This document shows, one piece after another, positions 15,782 to 23,145 of a stretch of DNA of 64,000 nt (within the stretch, counting starts at the first letter, position 1; the number at the start of each line of letters is the position of its first letter). This DNA is from Candidatus Woesearchaeota archaeon CG10_big_fil_rev_8_21_14_0_10_45_16. Its GTDB lineage: Archaea; Nanobdellota; Nanobdellia; Woesearchaeales; GW2011-AR9. The stretch is taken from the NCBI GenBank assembly GCA_002762785.1, contig PCXY01000004.1, forward strand, positions 1-64,000, in the 5' to 3' direction. A program made the position numbers and the translations under genes. Under the pieces are notes generated by a model. That model searched no databases, was not told the DNA's origin, and was given only the letters and a program-made list of their open reading frames with translations.

Positions 15782-17029
15782 ATGCCTATGAAAGAAGTTC
15801 TGCAGAAGATTATCCCGACCAAAGCCGAACGGGACGGGTTCAGGCAGACAGTGGACTATTGCGAGAAGGCCCTTGCCAGACTGTTGAAAGATGCCAAGCC
15901 ACAGCTGGGCGGTTCTGGAGCTAAAGATACTTGGCTTTCCAAGAACCATGACATTGATATCTTCGTGTTGTATGATTATCAAAAGTATAAAGACAAGTCT
16001 TCAAAGCTGTCGGACCTTCTCGAGCCTATCGTCAAAAAAGCGTTTCCTAAGATGAAGATCGAACGTCTCCATGGCAGCCGTGACTACTTCCAGTTCCAGC
16101 AGGATAATTATAACGTGGAGATCATCCCGATACTTGATATTAAACAGTCAGAAGAAGCGATCAACATCACTGATGTCTCGCCGCTGCATGCCCGTTGGGT
16201 GGCTTCTAGACCGGCTAAAGTTAAAGATGAGATCCGCTTGACCAAGCAGTTCTGTAAAGCTAACACCCTATACGGAGCAGAATCCTATATCGGCGGTTTC
16301 AGCGGTTATGTTCTGGAGATCATGACCATCAATTACGGTTCTTTCAGCAAATTATTAGAAGCTTCACAGAAATGGCGGCAACAGCAGGTTGTTGATGTCG
16401 AGAAGTTATATCCTCGTAAAGACGCTTTGTTCCATCTTAATAGTTCCAAGACCCAGTCACCTTTGATAGTGATCGACCCGGTCGATAAGGACCGTAATGC
16501 CGCTGCTGCTCTGACGGTAGAGAAGTTTCAGCTGTTCCGGCAGAAAGCCAGAGAATATCTGAAGAAACCGTCTGCGTCTTTCTTTGAAAGCAAGGAGCTG
16601 ACAACAGAAATTATCCTAAAGAAAGCTGGGAAGTTGCCTGCGGTCTATCTGGAAGTCGTGCCATTGTCAGGTAAAAATGACGTGGTCGGCAGCAAACTGC
16701 TCAAAGCCTTCCAGTTCCTACAAGAGGGATTATCTGCTTTCACGGTAAAAGAAGCTGGTTGGTCCTGGAATGGTAAAGGTATCTTCTACTTCATCCTGCA
16801 GAAGAAAGAACTGCCGAAAGAAGAGATCAGGGACGGCCCGCCTTTAAGGTTGAAAGAGTATGCTGCTGATTTTCGGAAGAAGAACAAGGATGTGTTTGAG
16901 GAAGACGGCCGCGTTAAAGCCAGGGTTAGCATCAAGCACAGGAAGATCCCAGAGGCGCTGAAGTATCTACTGGAACAGGCTTATTTCAAAGAGAAAGTGC
17001 AGAAAGTTTCCCGTCAGGAATTATTGTGA
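15782..17029 (+). CDS. cca: CCA tRNA nucleotidyltransferase, archaeal class I
   Basis: Adds or repairs the 3'-CCA of tRNAs without a template; needed here because the three tRNA genes of the window do not encode CCA. Hallmarks: LGGSGAKDTWLSKNHDIDIFVLYDY, with the GS..K.T...DID catalytic motif around residues 42-62, then DNYNVEIIPIL with the third carboxylate, and SYIGGFSGYVLEIMTINYGSF. 416 aa, close to the archaeal norm. The ORF-track start is TTG at 15779; ATG 15782 is preferred because of TATA spacing. Confidence 0.95.
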   Translation: MPMKEVLQKIIPTKAERDGFRQTVDYCEKALARLLKDAKPQLGGSGAKDTWLSKNHDIDIFVLYDYQKYKDKSSKLSDLLEPIVKKAFPKMKIERLHGSRDYFQFQQDNYNVEIIPILDIKQSEEAINITDVSPLHARWVASRPAKVKDEIRLTKQFCKANTLYGAESYIGGFSGYVLEIMTINYGSFSKLLEASQKWRQQQVVDVEKLYPRKDALFHLNSSKTQSPLIVIDPVDKDRNAAAALTVEKFQLFRQKAREYLKKPSASFFESKELTTEIILKKAGKLPAVYLEVVPLSGKNDVVGSKLLKAFQFLQEGLSAFTVKEAGWSWNGKGIFYFILQKKELPKEEIRDGPPLRLKEYAADFRKKNKDVFEEDGRVKARVSIKHRKIPEALKYLLEQAYFKEKVQKVSRQELL

Positions 17030-17090
17030 TGACAGATATAGCAATTCCACAATCCAAAAGTATAAAAATCCCTTCTGTAACAGACCTTTT

Positions 17091-17474
17091 ATGAATCCAG
17101 TTAAGGCTCAATGCAAGCGTTGCGGCAATTTCGTCCCTTCTGACCAGTTCCGGCTCCATTTTGAGTACCGGCAGATGGTCTGCCCTGGGTGTTTTAAAGG
17201 GAAAGCGGTGGCAAAAGATGAGAAACCGAAGAAAGTGGAGCCGCCGAGACCGCCTGGCTGGGATGCTGACGATGATTATCTGGAAAAGATGAGCCGTCTC
17301 AAGAAGCAGGAACAGAATGTTCAGTTTAAGAAGATTCCCGGCACCGACCAGGTGCAATGCACCTGCATGAAATGTAAGTATCAGTTTAAGTATGATCCTT
17401 TCAGGAAACGGCCGAGAGTCTGTCCTTATTGCAGTGAAGAGATCCCGCAGATGAAGACGTTTAGTATGTTGTGA
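17091..17474 (+). CDS. Double zinc-ribbon protein (paralogue 2 of 3)
   Basis: 127 aa with CKRC and CPGC forming the first ribbon (residues 8-37) and CMKC and CPYC forming the second (residues ~86-115), joined by a proline- and lysine-rich linker (PKKVEPPRPPGWDADDDYLEKMSRLKKQEQ). Same architecture as the proteins at 15354 and 52904. It lies 61 bases after cca, with a TATA-like TATAAAAAT upstream. Function unknown; the proximity to tRNA-processing genes is suggestive only. Confidence 0.75.
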   Translation: MNPVKAQCKRCGNFVPSDQFRLHFEYRQMVCPGCFKGKAVAKDEKPKKVEPPRPPGWDADDDYLEKMSRLKKQEQNVQFKKIPGTDQVQCTCMKCKYQFKYDPFRKRPRVCPYCSEEIPQMKTFSML

Positions 17475-17505
17475 TGATTTTGATTTGATTCTAGAAATTT
17501 AAAAT

Positions 17506-17591
17506 GCCCACGCGAGGATTTGAACCCCGGCTTGAAGCTGTTTACACGGATTCCGCAAGCTCCCGTCCTATCCAGGCTAGACGACGTGGGC
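17506..17591 (-). tRNA. tRNA-Arg(GCG) with short intron
   Basis: On the minus strand: acceptor GCCCACG/CGTGGGC, discriminator A, D-arm GTCTAGCCTGGATAGGAC, anticodon stem GGAGC/GCTTC, T-arm CGGGG-TTCAAAT-CCTCG. The anticodon loop region is 20 bases, TTGCGGAATCCG...ACA; removing about 13 bases after position 37 leaves anticodon GCG. A TATA-like CTTTTTTAAAG lies about 29 bases upstream of position 1, so the 5' leader is very short or absent. The D-loop and anticodon match archaeal tRNA-Arg. Confidence 0.88.
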
Positions 17592-17635
17592 GATAGAAGG
17601 CTAAAATGACGAACTCTTTAAAAAAGTAACTCCCC

Positions 17636-18412
17636 TTACTTCACAGAAGCCCCACCGGCCGGCAGAAACTTGATGATATCATCAAGATCGCCGCCTTTCA
17701 GCTTTGACCTGATCTTCTTGGCCAGCGAACTCTTCTTCTCGCCGCCGGGTATCACCACAACATACACTTTAGTCTTTTTCTCGATGGCAGAAACCGGTCC
17801 GCCGATCACCTCTTCTCCGAGGATCCCGATGGCATACTCTAACTTGGGATGAAGATACTGGGTCTTGCCATAGACCATGAAACTGCCTTTGGCCAGATGC
17901 TCTCCAGCTTTGGCTTCTTTGGTGACCTGTTCCGGTTTCACATAAAATACGTCGGCCGTACCATGTCCCAGCTTCCAGGCTTTGGAATAGACAGCCACGG
18001 CCTGAGCCGCTTCCTGGATACTTTTCTCACTGGCTTTCTGTCCGTCTTTGATGACAAAGAACGGTGAACCGGCCATGTCCGTATGCAGGACAAGATCATC
18101 TTTATCCAGATGTTTCTTGACTACGATCTCGTTGGAAGTAGCATCTTTTCCACCGACGCAAAGGTAGCCTTCAGAAGAGACAAACCAATGGAACTTCTCA
18201 TACCATTCTCGTTTGCGGTTCCTTTTTGTTTCCTTCTTGGACTCTTCCTCCCAGAACCTGGCTTCGTCTTTTTGGAGCTTTTCTAGCTTCTGTCGGCTTT
18301 CTTCCAGGGCCTTACGGGCGCCTTCTAGTTTTTTCTTAGCTTTCTTTGCCAGATCATAATACTTGCCGGCATTCTCGTCCACGGACTTGGTAAGGTCGAA
18401 TTCGATCTCCAT
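17636..18412 (-). CDS. NFACT-R (DUF814) domain protein, RqcH-related
   Basis: 258 aa. Residues 1-85 form a charged coiled coil (KKLEGARKALEESRQKLEKLQKDEAR), followed by the NFACT-R domain: WYEKFHWFVSSEGYLCVGGKDATSNEIVVKKHLDKDDLVLHTDMAGSPFFVIKDG. Full-length RqcH/NEMF proteins, which rescue stalled 50S subunits and add C-terminal tails, also have NFACT-N and HhH domains. Here only the coiled coil and NFACT-R are present, so it is a short form, perhaps one part of a split RqcH. Probably ribosome- or tRNA-associated. It lies next to the tRNA-Arg gene. Confidence 0.85.
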   Translation of the reverse strand: MEIEFDLTKSVDENAGKYYDLAKKAKKKLEGARKALEESRQKLEKLQKDEARFWEEESKKETKRNRKREWYEKFHWFVSSEGYLCVGGKDATSNEIVVKKHLDKDDLVLHTDMAGSPFFVIKDGQKASEKSIQEAAQAVAVYSKAWKLGHGTADVFYVKPEQVTKEAKAGEHLAKGSFMVYGKTQYLHPKLEYAIGILGEEVIGGPVSAIEKKTKVYVVVIPGGEKKSSLAKKIRSKLKGGDLDDIIKFLPAGGASVK

Positions 18413-18507
18413 ATGGTCATGAATAGCATCTCCTATTAATAAGTTTTTACTGCGAAAGATATTTAAATAAGCTAAGCTTACAGTAAGAAAGTAAGATGGA
18501 GGTTAAC

Positions 18508-18756
18508 ATGACAGTAGAAACGGTAAGGATGTCTTCTAAAGGACAGATAGTGATCCCTTTAGATGTCAGGGAAGAACTGCATGCTGATGTAGGAACGGTC
18601 TTTGCGGTTGTGGGTACTAAAGATACGATCGTGTTGAAGAAGATTTCTACCCCGAGTAAAGAAGATCTTCTTAATGACCTGGAAACCTTTGCTAAAAAGG
18701 CGAAGAAAAAACTGCAAAGCAAAGGTTTCAACGAGAGAGACCTGCAGAACAAGTAA
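18508..18756 (+). CDS. AbrB/MazE-family antitoxin (VapB-like)
   Basis: 82 aa from the ATG at 18508, preceded by a clear GGAGG five bases away; the ORF-track start at 18496 lies upstream of that site. The N-terminal swapped-hairpin DNA-binding domain reads VRMSSKGQIVIPLDVREELHADVGTVFAVVGTKDTIVLKKI. The C-terminal ~35 residues are charged and likely neutralise the PIN toxin encoded one base downstream. A TATA-like ATTTAAATA upstream suggests its own promoter, probably autoregulated as in other TA pairs. Confidence 0.88.
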   Translation: MTVETVRMSSKGQIVIPLDVREELHADVGTVFAVVGTKDTIVLKKISTPSKEDLLNDLETFAKKAKKKLQSKGFNERDLQNK

Positions 18757-18757
18757 G

Positions 18758-19156
18758 ATGGTGGTTATCTTTGATACGAACGTGCTGCTCTCGGCTACTC
18801 TTTGGGATGGCAGCGTCGCTCAGAAACTGCTGTACGACCTGATAAAACAAAATGTTCCGATCTACGGCTCGCCAGAGATCATTGCTGAGTACCGGAAAGT
18901 TTTGAAGAGAGATTTCGATTTTTCTGATGAAGAGATAGCAGAGGTATTGCTCCAGATCCACGCTTTTATGACCCTCGTAAAACCGACTATAAAAGTCAAT
19001 GTTGTTAAAGATGATCCAGATGATAATATCATAATTGAGTGCGCTTTAGAATCTAAGTCCAGATATATTATCACTTATGATGCGCACCTATTGAAGTTAA
19101 AAGAATACGGTGGCATTCAAATAATCCCTCCGGAGATCGCTAGAGCAATTTTTTGA
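18758..19156 (+). CDS. PIN-domain toxin (COG1569-like, VapC relative)
   Basis: 132 aa from ATG 18758 (MVVIFDTNVLLSATLWDG); the longer ORF-track reading from 18674 overlaps the antitoxin in another frame and is not supported. PIN nuclease acidic residues: D in VIFDTN, E in EIIAEYRKVL, D in KDDPDDNIIIECA, and D in YIITYDAHLL. Such proteins cleave RNA when free of antitoxin. Adjacent to the AbrB-type gene, the pair is a type II toxin-antitoxin module. No sign of decay. Confidence 0.88.
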   Translation: MVVIFDTNVLLSATLWDGSVAQKLLYDLIKQNVPIYGSPEIIAEYRKVLKRDFDFSDEEIAEVLLQIHAFMTLVKPTIKVNVVKDDPDDNIIIECALESKSRYIITYDAHLLKLKEYGGIQIIPPEIARAIF

Positions 19157-19193
19157 CAATAAGATTATAAAAACTAGCTAAAAAAGACTTTCC

Positions 19194-19490
19194 ATGCAAA
19201 TCATCGATTTTCCTAAACCAAAGATGCACCTGTTCGTGTGTATCAACCAGCGGGATAAAGACAACCCTAAGCCGAGCTGCGCTCCCCGGATAACTGCGGA
19301 TATGGTCAATCAACTGAAGATCTGGATCAGGGAACAAGGTCTCACCACGACAGTTTACTGTACTAAAGCGCAATGCCTAGGATTCTGCAACGCTGAGGGC
19401 AGCGTGGCAGTCATCTATCCGGAAGGAACGTTCGTCAACGGCATCCAGAATCTCGATGATCTTAAGAAGTTGATAAAGGAAAGAGTCTAA
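19194..19490 (+). CDS. Thioredoxin-like [2Fe-2S] ferredoxin
   Basis: 98 aa. Cysteines in HLFVCINQR, KPSCAPR, VYCTKAQCLGFCNAEG fit the thioredoxin-fold 2Fe-2S ferredoxin family, with the C...CLGxC cluster site. An electron carrier; its partner enzyme is not identifiable here. It ends convergently with the pilin gene (overlap of 4 bases). Confidence 0.88.
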   Translation: MQIIDFPKPKMHLFVCINQRDKDNPKPSCAPRITADMVNQLKIWIREQGLTTTVYCTKAQCLGFCNAEGSVAVIYPEGTFVNGIQNLDDLKKLIKERV

Positions 19491-19951
19491 CAGTTCCTAA
19501 CATTCTCAGCGACTAATGTCTCTTCGACACAGATCTGTTCTTCATCGTAGAGGACTACTTTTGGCGTGATCTTCACCTGCCTGATCGCTCCTGAGACAGC
19601 CGTGTCATAAGGCACACTGCCTAAGTAATTGCCTAGCTTGGCCATCGCTGCTGAGAGATCGACGCTCTTGGCTTCATTCTCGCCGATGACGTTGAAGATG
19701 AAGCCTTCCACCTTGATGTTAACGCCGTTTTCGATAGTGAAATCAACGCTTCTTTTCCCGGCGTTATAGCAGACTTGGTCCACGCCCCCGATGTTAGCCA
19801 GCTTCAGTCCTATCTCGATAGCGCACTGCGCGCCGTCTTCCACTTCAGCGCGGCCGAAGTTCATCACGACTACGCCCACGGCCACTGCAAAAGAGACTAG
19901 TAAGATCGTCCCCATCAGCGGGGTTATACCTCTTTTATTGTGTCTTCTCAT
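19487..19951 (-). CDS. Archaeal type IV pilin-like secreted protein
   Basis: The N-terminus MRRHNKRGITPLMGTILLVSFAVAVGVVVMNFG is a class III (type IV pilin-like) signal: a short basic leader, a probable cleavage site after RG, and a ~20-residue hydrophobic helix. The remaining ~120 residues are probably outside the cell, with cysteines in GAQCAIE, DQVCYN, EQICVEE and NC. The ATG at 19951 overlaps the stop of the upstream membrane gene as ATGA, so I choose this over 19960. It is the last gene of a three-gene operon with two MJ1316-like membrane proteins. It may be a minor pilin or a single surface protein. Confidence 0.8.
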   Translation of the reverse strand: MRRHNKRGITPLMGTILLVSFAVAVGVVVMNFGRAEVEDGAQCAIEIGLKLANIGGVDQVCYNAGKRSVDFTIENGVNIKVEGFIFNVIGENEAKSVDLSAAMAKLGNYLGSVPYDTAVSGAIRQVKITPKVVLYDEEQICVEETLVAENVRNC

Positions 19952-20385
19952 CGTTTCCAATGGGTCTTACCTTTATGGATGATCTCACTGATCCTGTTGA
20001 ATGGGACAAAGATCTCTTTGTTGTTCTCTTCAAAGACCACGAACCCTTTTTCGATATTTTTAATCTTCTGCGCTTTCATGTGAACCTGCGCTTTCTTGAG
20101 GTGGTCGTTGTACTTGATATGGAATTCATGCTTCTGTGGATGTTTATGGACTCTTCGTAACACTTTGCTCACTTCTTTCTCGGTCTCGCTGCCGAAAGGG
20201 TCGGCATCTCTGAACACAAACTTTGACATGCCGAACATGAACAATCCTAAGAACAGGCTGAGCAGTGGATTTTCTAGATACGGCAGATACCCTATCCCAT
20301 CCCAGACTCCTACCCAGAAAAAGACCACGCCGATGACTCCGAAGACAAACCAAAAGTACTGCTTGATCTGGTCGATGATGATCAT
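19948..20385 (-). CDS. Membrane protein with MJ1316/DUF504-like domain (paralogue A)
   Basis: 145 aa. Two membrane helices occupy residues ~10-60 (FVFGVIGVVFFWVGVWDGIGYLPYL, LLSLFLGLFMFGMSKFVF). The soluble C-terminal ~75 residues, KVLRRVHKHPQKHEFHIKY...QKIKNIEKGFVVFEENNKEIFVPFNRISEIIHKGKTHWKR, resemble the MJ1316 (DUF504, RNA repair) domain ending in xIPYHRIxxIxxxGxVVW. The assignment rests on this C-terminal pattern as I remember the family. Tandem with a paralogue at 20387, one base apart, and coupled to the pilin downstream. Confidence 0.65.
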   Translation of the reverse strand: MIIIDQIKQYFWFVFGVIGVVFFWVGVWDGIGYLPYLENPLLSLFLGLFMFGMSKFVFRDADPFGSETEKEVSKVLRRVHKHPQKHEFHIKYNDHLKKAQVHMKAQKIKNIEKGFVVFEENNKEIFVPFNRISEIIHKGKTHWKR

Positions 20386-20386
20386 C

Positions 20387-20848
20387 TTAGAGCCTCCAAT
20401 AGCGTTTCCCTTCGTACAGGACTTCTGTCACCCTATGTGTAGGGATAAACACTTCTTCTCTTCTGTCAGGATGCTTGATGATGATGGTGCCCTTTTCGAT
20501 CTTCTTGATCTGGTTGGCTTTGATGGTGACCTGTTTTTTCCTGGACTTGTCATAGTACTTTATAGAGAACTTATGTTTCTTTGAGCTGATCTGGATGCTG
20601 TGCAGCATCCGGCTGGTCGCTTTTTGGATACTGCCGAGGGGATCGAACTCTTTGAAGATCAATCCTGAGAATGTTAGCATAGCCAGCCCCAACGAGAGGA
20701 AGACAAACGGCAGGGCAGATTCAGAGATCATCTCACTGACGTACGGCAGGACATAGACGCCGTCCCAGAGGCCTTTCCAGGCGAAGATGACAGCTACTGC
20801 TGCGTACAACGATGCTAAAAAATGCTTATCTTGCTCTCGCAATACCAA
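20387..20848 (-). CDS. Membrane protein with MJ1316/DUF504-like domain (paralogue B)
   Basis: 153 aa and paralogous to the gene at 19948: the same two-helix N-terminus with a WDGVYVLPY (versus WDGIGYLPY) connector, a DPLGS/DPFGS motif, and the same C-terminal domain KFSIKYYDKSRKKQVTIKANQIKKIEKGTIIIKHPDRREEVFIPTHRVTEVLYEGKRYWRL. The (I)PxHRxxE(I/V)xxxGKxxW ending matches MJ1316-type RNA-end-binding domains. First gene of the operon. The tandem duplication suggests a hetero-oligomer. Function unknown; a membrane-bound RNA- or nucleotide-sensing role is inference. Confidence 0.65.
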   Translation of the reverse strand: MVLREQDKHFLASLYAAVAVIFAWKGLWDGVYVLPYVSEMISESALPFVFLSLGLAMLTFSGLIFKEFDPLGSIQKATSRMLHSIQISSKKHKFSIKYYDKSRKKQVTIKANQIKKIEKGTIIIKHPDRREEVFIPTHRVTEVLYEGKRYWRL

Positions 20849-20910
20849 TAGCTACACCTCTTTTTTATGAATGGATAAATGAAGTTAGTTATAAATATCT
20901 TTCTGTTTGC

Positions 20911-21270
20911 TTACTTCCGTTCTAAAGCGGCAACTTTATATTCAGATGCTTTGAAAAATTTCTTGCAGAATACGCCCATCTTCTTTGCATTATATTTTTT
21001 GCAGCTGAAGATATCGATGAATGCCCTGCCGCCTTGTTCATCAAAATGAGCTACAATAGTACTGGTCTCGATAAACTGCATCATAGAATAGCCTCGCAAT
21101 TTCCCGTGGCCGAAGCGCTTGATCTCTGGCGGTCCGACCCGTACCATATTCAGTTCTTTGACCAGCCCGCGGACAAATCTGGCGATCGCTTTAGGGTCTG
21201 AAAGGAGTTTCGCATCACAGCCGTGAAGATCAACACTTGCCGACCTGCCCCACCACCAGTTTTTTGCCAT
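20911..21270 (-). CDS. speD: SpeD-family pyruvoyl decarboxylase (S-adenosylmethionine decarboxylase-like)
   Basis: 119 aa, the size of prokaryotic SpeD proenzymes, which self-cleave at a serine to make a pyruvoyl group. Ser70, His75 and Cys90 have the spacing (0, +5, +20) of the catalytic Ser63, His68 and Cys83 of the Thermotoga enzyme, within YSMMQFIETSTIVAHF...FIDIFSCKKYNAKKM. The usual AESHISIH is changed to ETSTIVAH: Glu before the cleaved Ser is Thr, and the following His is Thr. It may be an S-adenosylmethionine decarboxylase for polyamines, or one of the SpeD homologues shifted to arginine or ornithine. No speE is nearby. Confidence 0.8.
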   Translation of the reverse strand: MAKNWWWGRSASVDLHGCDAKLLSDPKAIARFVRGLVKELNMVRVGPPEIKRFGHGKLRGYSMMQFIETSTIVAHFDEQGGRAFIDIFSCKKYNAKKMGVFCKKFFKASEYKVAALERK

Positions 21271-21389
21271 GGTTGATTGGAAAAGATTTTTCCTATAAAT
21301 ACATTTCGGACAGAGTTATACACTTAGAAGTAGTAAACTTTATAAAAGAATTGGTTCTGAAAGCTACCATCAGCAAAAAAGGTGACTCC

Positions 21390-22052
21390 ATGGACACGTT
21401 AGAACTTAAAAAAGAGCAGTCAAGATTGGCCCGCCGCATCCAGTTACGTGATACGTTCTCTGATGTTAAGACCATCGGCGGTGTGGAATGCGCGCAGGCT
21501 GGTGACAAGTTGGTAGCCGTGGTCGTCGTCTGTGAATACCCTTCTATGAAATTTCTGGAAAAAAAATCAGCTGTCCTCCATAATCCTCTTCCTTACAAGA
21601 CCGGTTATGTCGCCTATCGGGAGATGCCGGCCATCATCGATGCCTTTGACCGCCTGGAACAGGAGCCTGATATCGTCTTGGTGAAAGGCCTTGGTGTCAA
21701 CCATCCTCGAGGTTTAGGAGTCGCTTCTCACGTCGGCCTGGCTTTGAACAAACCTACCATCGGCGTGACTGACAGCATGCTGTTTGGCGATCTTGAAGAT
21801 GGCCGCATCAAAGCTCATGGCGAGATTCTTGGTTTTGAGATCAGGACCCGTGAGTATGCTAAACCGGTGTATGTCTCTCCCGGCCAGCAGGTAACTCTTG
21901 GTTCTGCTTTACAGATTGTCCAGAAGACGATCCAGTTCCCTCATAAGATGCCGGAACCTTTGCATCTGGCCCACAAGCTGGCTAAAAAGAAGGCCAAAGA
22001 GATGGTAGAAGAAAAAGAGCCCCGGGCGAGAGTTGAACTCGCGACCTCCTGA
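21390..22052 (+). CDS. nfi: Endonuclease V homologue with altered active site
   Basis: 220 aa from ATG 21390; the ORF-track start (21237) lies upstream of the likely promoter. Endonuclease V cuts DNA or RNA next to inosine. Family blocks are present: GYVAYREMPAIIDAF, GVNHPRGLGVASHVGLALNKPTIGVTDS, VYVSPGQQV, and MPEPLHLAHKLA. The catalytic aspartate block usually reading GVDVS is GVECA, and LVDGHG is LVKGLG, so the two metal-binding aspartates correspond to Glu and Lys. Activity may be lost or changed. The last ~12 codons (EPRARVELATS) run into the opposite-strand tRNA-Thr, so the tail is probably a read-through extension. Confidence 0.85.
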   Translation: MDTLELKKEQSRLARRIQLRDTFSDVKTIGGVECAQAGDKLVAVVVVCEYPSMKFLEKKSAVLHNPLPYKTGYVAYREMPAIIDAFDRLEQEPDIVLVKGLGVNHPRGLGVASHVGLALNKPTIGVTDSMLFGDLEDGRIKAHGEILGFEIRTREYAKPVYVSPGQQVTLGSALQIVQKTIQFPHKMPEPLHLAHKLAKKKAKEMVEEKEPRARVELATS

Positions 22053-22140
22053 TTGCCTGATGCGCTTTTTGTTATTGTGTAAACACATCAGCAAAAGCAC
22101 CGTTACAAGTCAGGTGCTATAGCCACTAAGCCACCGGGGC
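22018..22140 (-). tRNA. tRNA-Thr(TGT) with ~50-base intron
   Basis: Minus strand: acceptor GCCCCGG/CCGGGGC, discriminator T as usual for archaeal tRNA-Thr, D-arm GCTTAGTGGCTATAGC, anticodon stem CCTGA/TCAGG, variable AGGTC, T-arm GCGAG-TTCAACT-CTCGC. The anticodon loop begins CTTGTA, giving anticodon TGT, then about 50 extra bases are inserted after position 37. The intron contains a second TCAGG close to the real 3' stem, so an alternative pairing is possible. The gene overlaps the 3' end of nfi. A TATA-like ATTAATAAAG lies about 29 bases upstream. Confidence 0.9.
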
Positions 22141-22187
22141 ATAGGTTCTTGTTTTAGTCAAATTCTTTATTAATGTTTTCGTTCTTA

Positions 22188-22365
22188 GTACGTATTTAGT
22201 TAAGTGGGTGAGCGCCGCCCACGAGAAATCTTAAGATTTCTGGGGGTTCCAAAAATCTTTGATTTTTCAGAGCCCATTGAGGCGATGGCGCGCTTGAAGT
22301 TATTTTAGAATATGCGCCATAATGACGCCGTGCTGCGCTCACAAAGAACGCAACTAAATACGTAC
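22188..22365. mobile_element. MITE-like element, 178 bp, with 14-bp terminal inverted repeats
   Basis: GTACGTATTTAGTT (22188-22201) is the exact reverse complement of AACTAAATACGTAC (22352-22365); GTGAGCGC/GCGCTCAC just inside extends the symmetry. Internal hairpins GAGAAATC-TTAA-GATTTCT and AAAAATC-TTT-GATTTTT flank the string GGGGGTTCC. There is no room for a transposase. A 30-base end is shared with 104-134, and the internal GAGAAAT...TTTCTGGGGGTTCCA block with 28101-28317. It fills the gap between tRNA-Thr and the next gene; no gene is seen in it. Confidence 0.75.
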
Positions 22366-22410
22366 CTTTCTTAAGTCGATTAAATGATTGTAAGAAATAA
22401 AATAGAAAAA

Positions 22411-23037
22411 TCACTCTTCTTTGATATGAGAAGGCCAGGCTTTGGATGGGAAGAAATTTCTGGCTTCTTCGTACGGCAGGTATCTCTTCAGCTTGAACCA
22501 CTGTTTTACAAAATTCTGCAGGGCATACATCTCCTGGTATAGTTCTTTTTTCCGTATGTCGACTTCTTTGTGGTAGATCCTTTTTGAGAAGATCCCTTTG
22601 ATGCTCTTCAAGAAGCTGTTCTTTTCAAAATCTTCTTTATATTTCTCTTCAATATAAGCTTTGATGAACATCTCTACTTCCCCTTTGTTAACTTTTAGTT
22701 TTTTCCCGTCTTGGATGATTTCCGCCGGCAAGATATGTAGGAAATGGTAATCGATGTCCAGATGGTATTTTAGATATTTGGCTACAGGGGCATCCTTGCT
22801 CAATCTCCACCAGACCCAGATCTCCTTGGCGCCGTCCTGGGTAACTTTCTCGTCATAGTTTGCTTCCCAGAATTCGGAAGTGCCTTGAGTATCTTTCCAA
22901 CCGTTTTCCAAAAGCCATTCTTTCATGGCGATATAGAACTCTTTGGCATCGAAAACGTCTCGAAACTTTAATTTTAACGGACTTGTCTCTGGAAAGATCT
23001 TTACTAATCTATCACTGGGAATCTTATATCTGGTCAT
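22411..23037 (-). CDS. Conserved-looking protein of unknown function
   Basis: 208 aa, soluble, no family recognised. Tryptophan- and tyrosine-rich middle part (WLLENGWKDTQGTSEFWEANYDEKVTQDGAKEIWVWWRLSK) followed by YLKYHLDIDYHFLHILPAEII, suggesting a beta-rich core, and a long basic helical tail (YHKEVDIRKKELYQEMYALQNFVKQWFKLKRYLPYEEARNFF). No signal peptide and no membrane helix. Flanked by the MITE-like element and by another gene of unknown function in the other direction. Confidence 0.7.
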   Translation of the reverse strand: MTRYKIPSDRLVKIFPETSPLKLKFRDVFDAKEFYIAMKEWLLENGWKDTQGTSEFWEANYDEKVTQDGAKEIWVWWRLSKDAPVAKYLKYHLDIDYHFLHILPAEIIQDGKKLKVNKGEVEMFIKAYIEEKYKEDFEKNSFLKSIKGIFSKRIYHKEVDIRKKELYQEMYALQNFVKQWFKLKRYLPYEEARNFFPSKAWPSHIKEE

Positions 23038-23145
23038 CTAAAGAAAAGAGAAGAAAATGTGCTATATAAAGTCTTCTATAATCTCCCTGATCAGCGATAC
23101 ATTTATTAAACATAAAGGCCATTACCTCTCAAAAAAGGAGTGATC

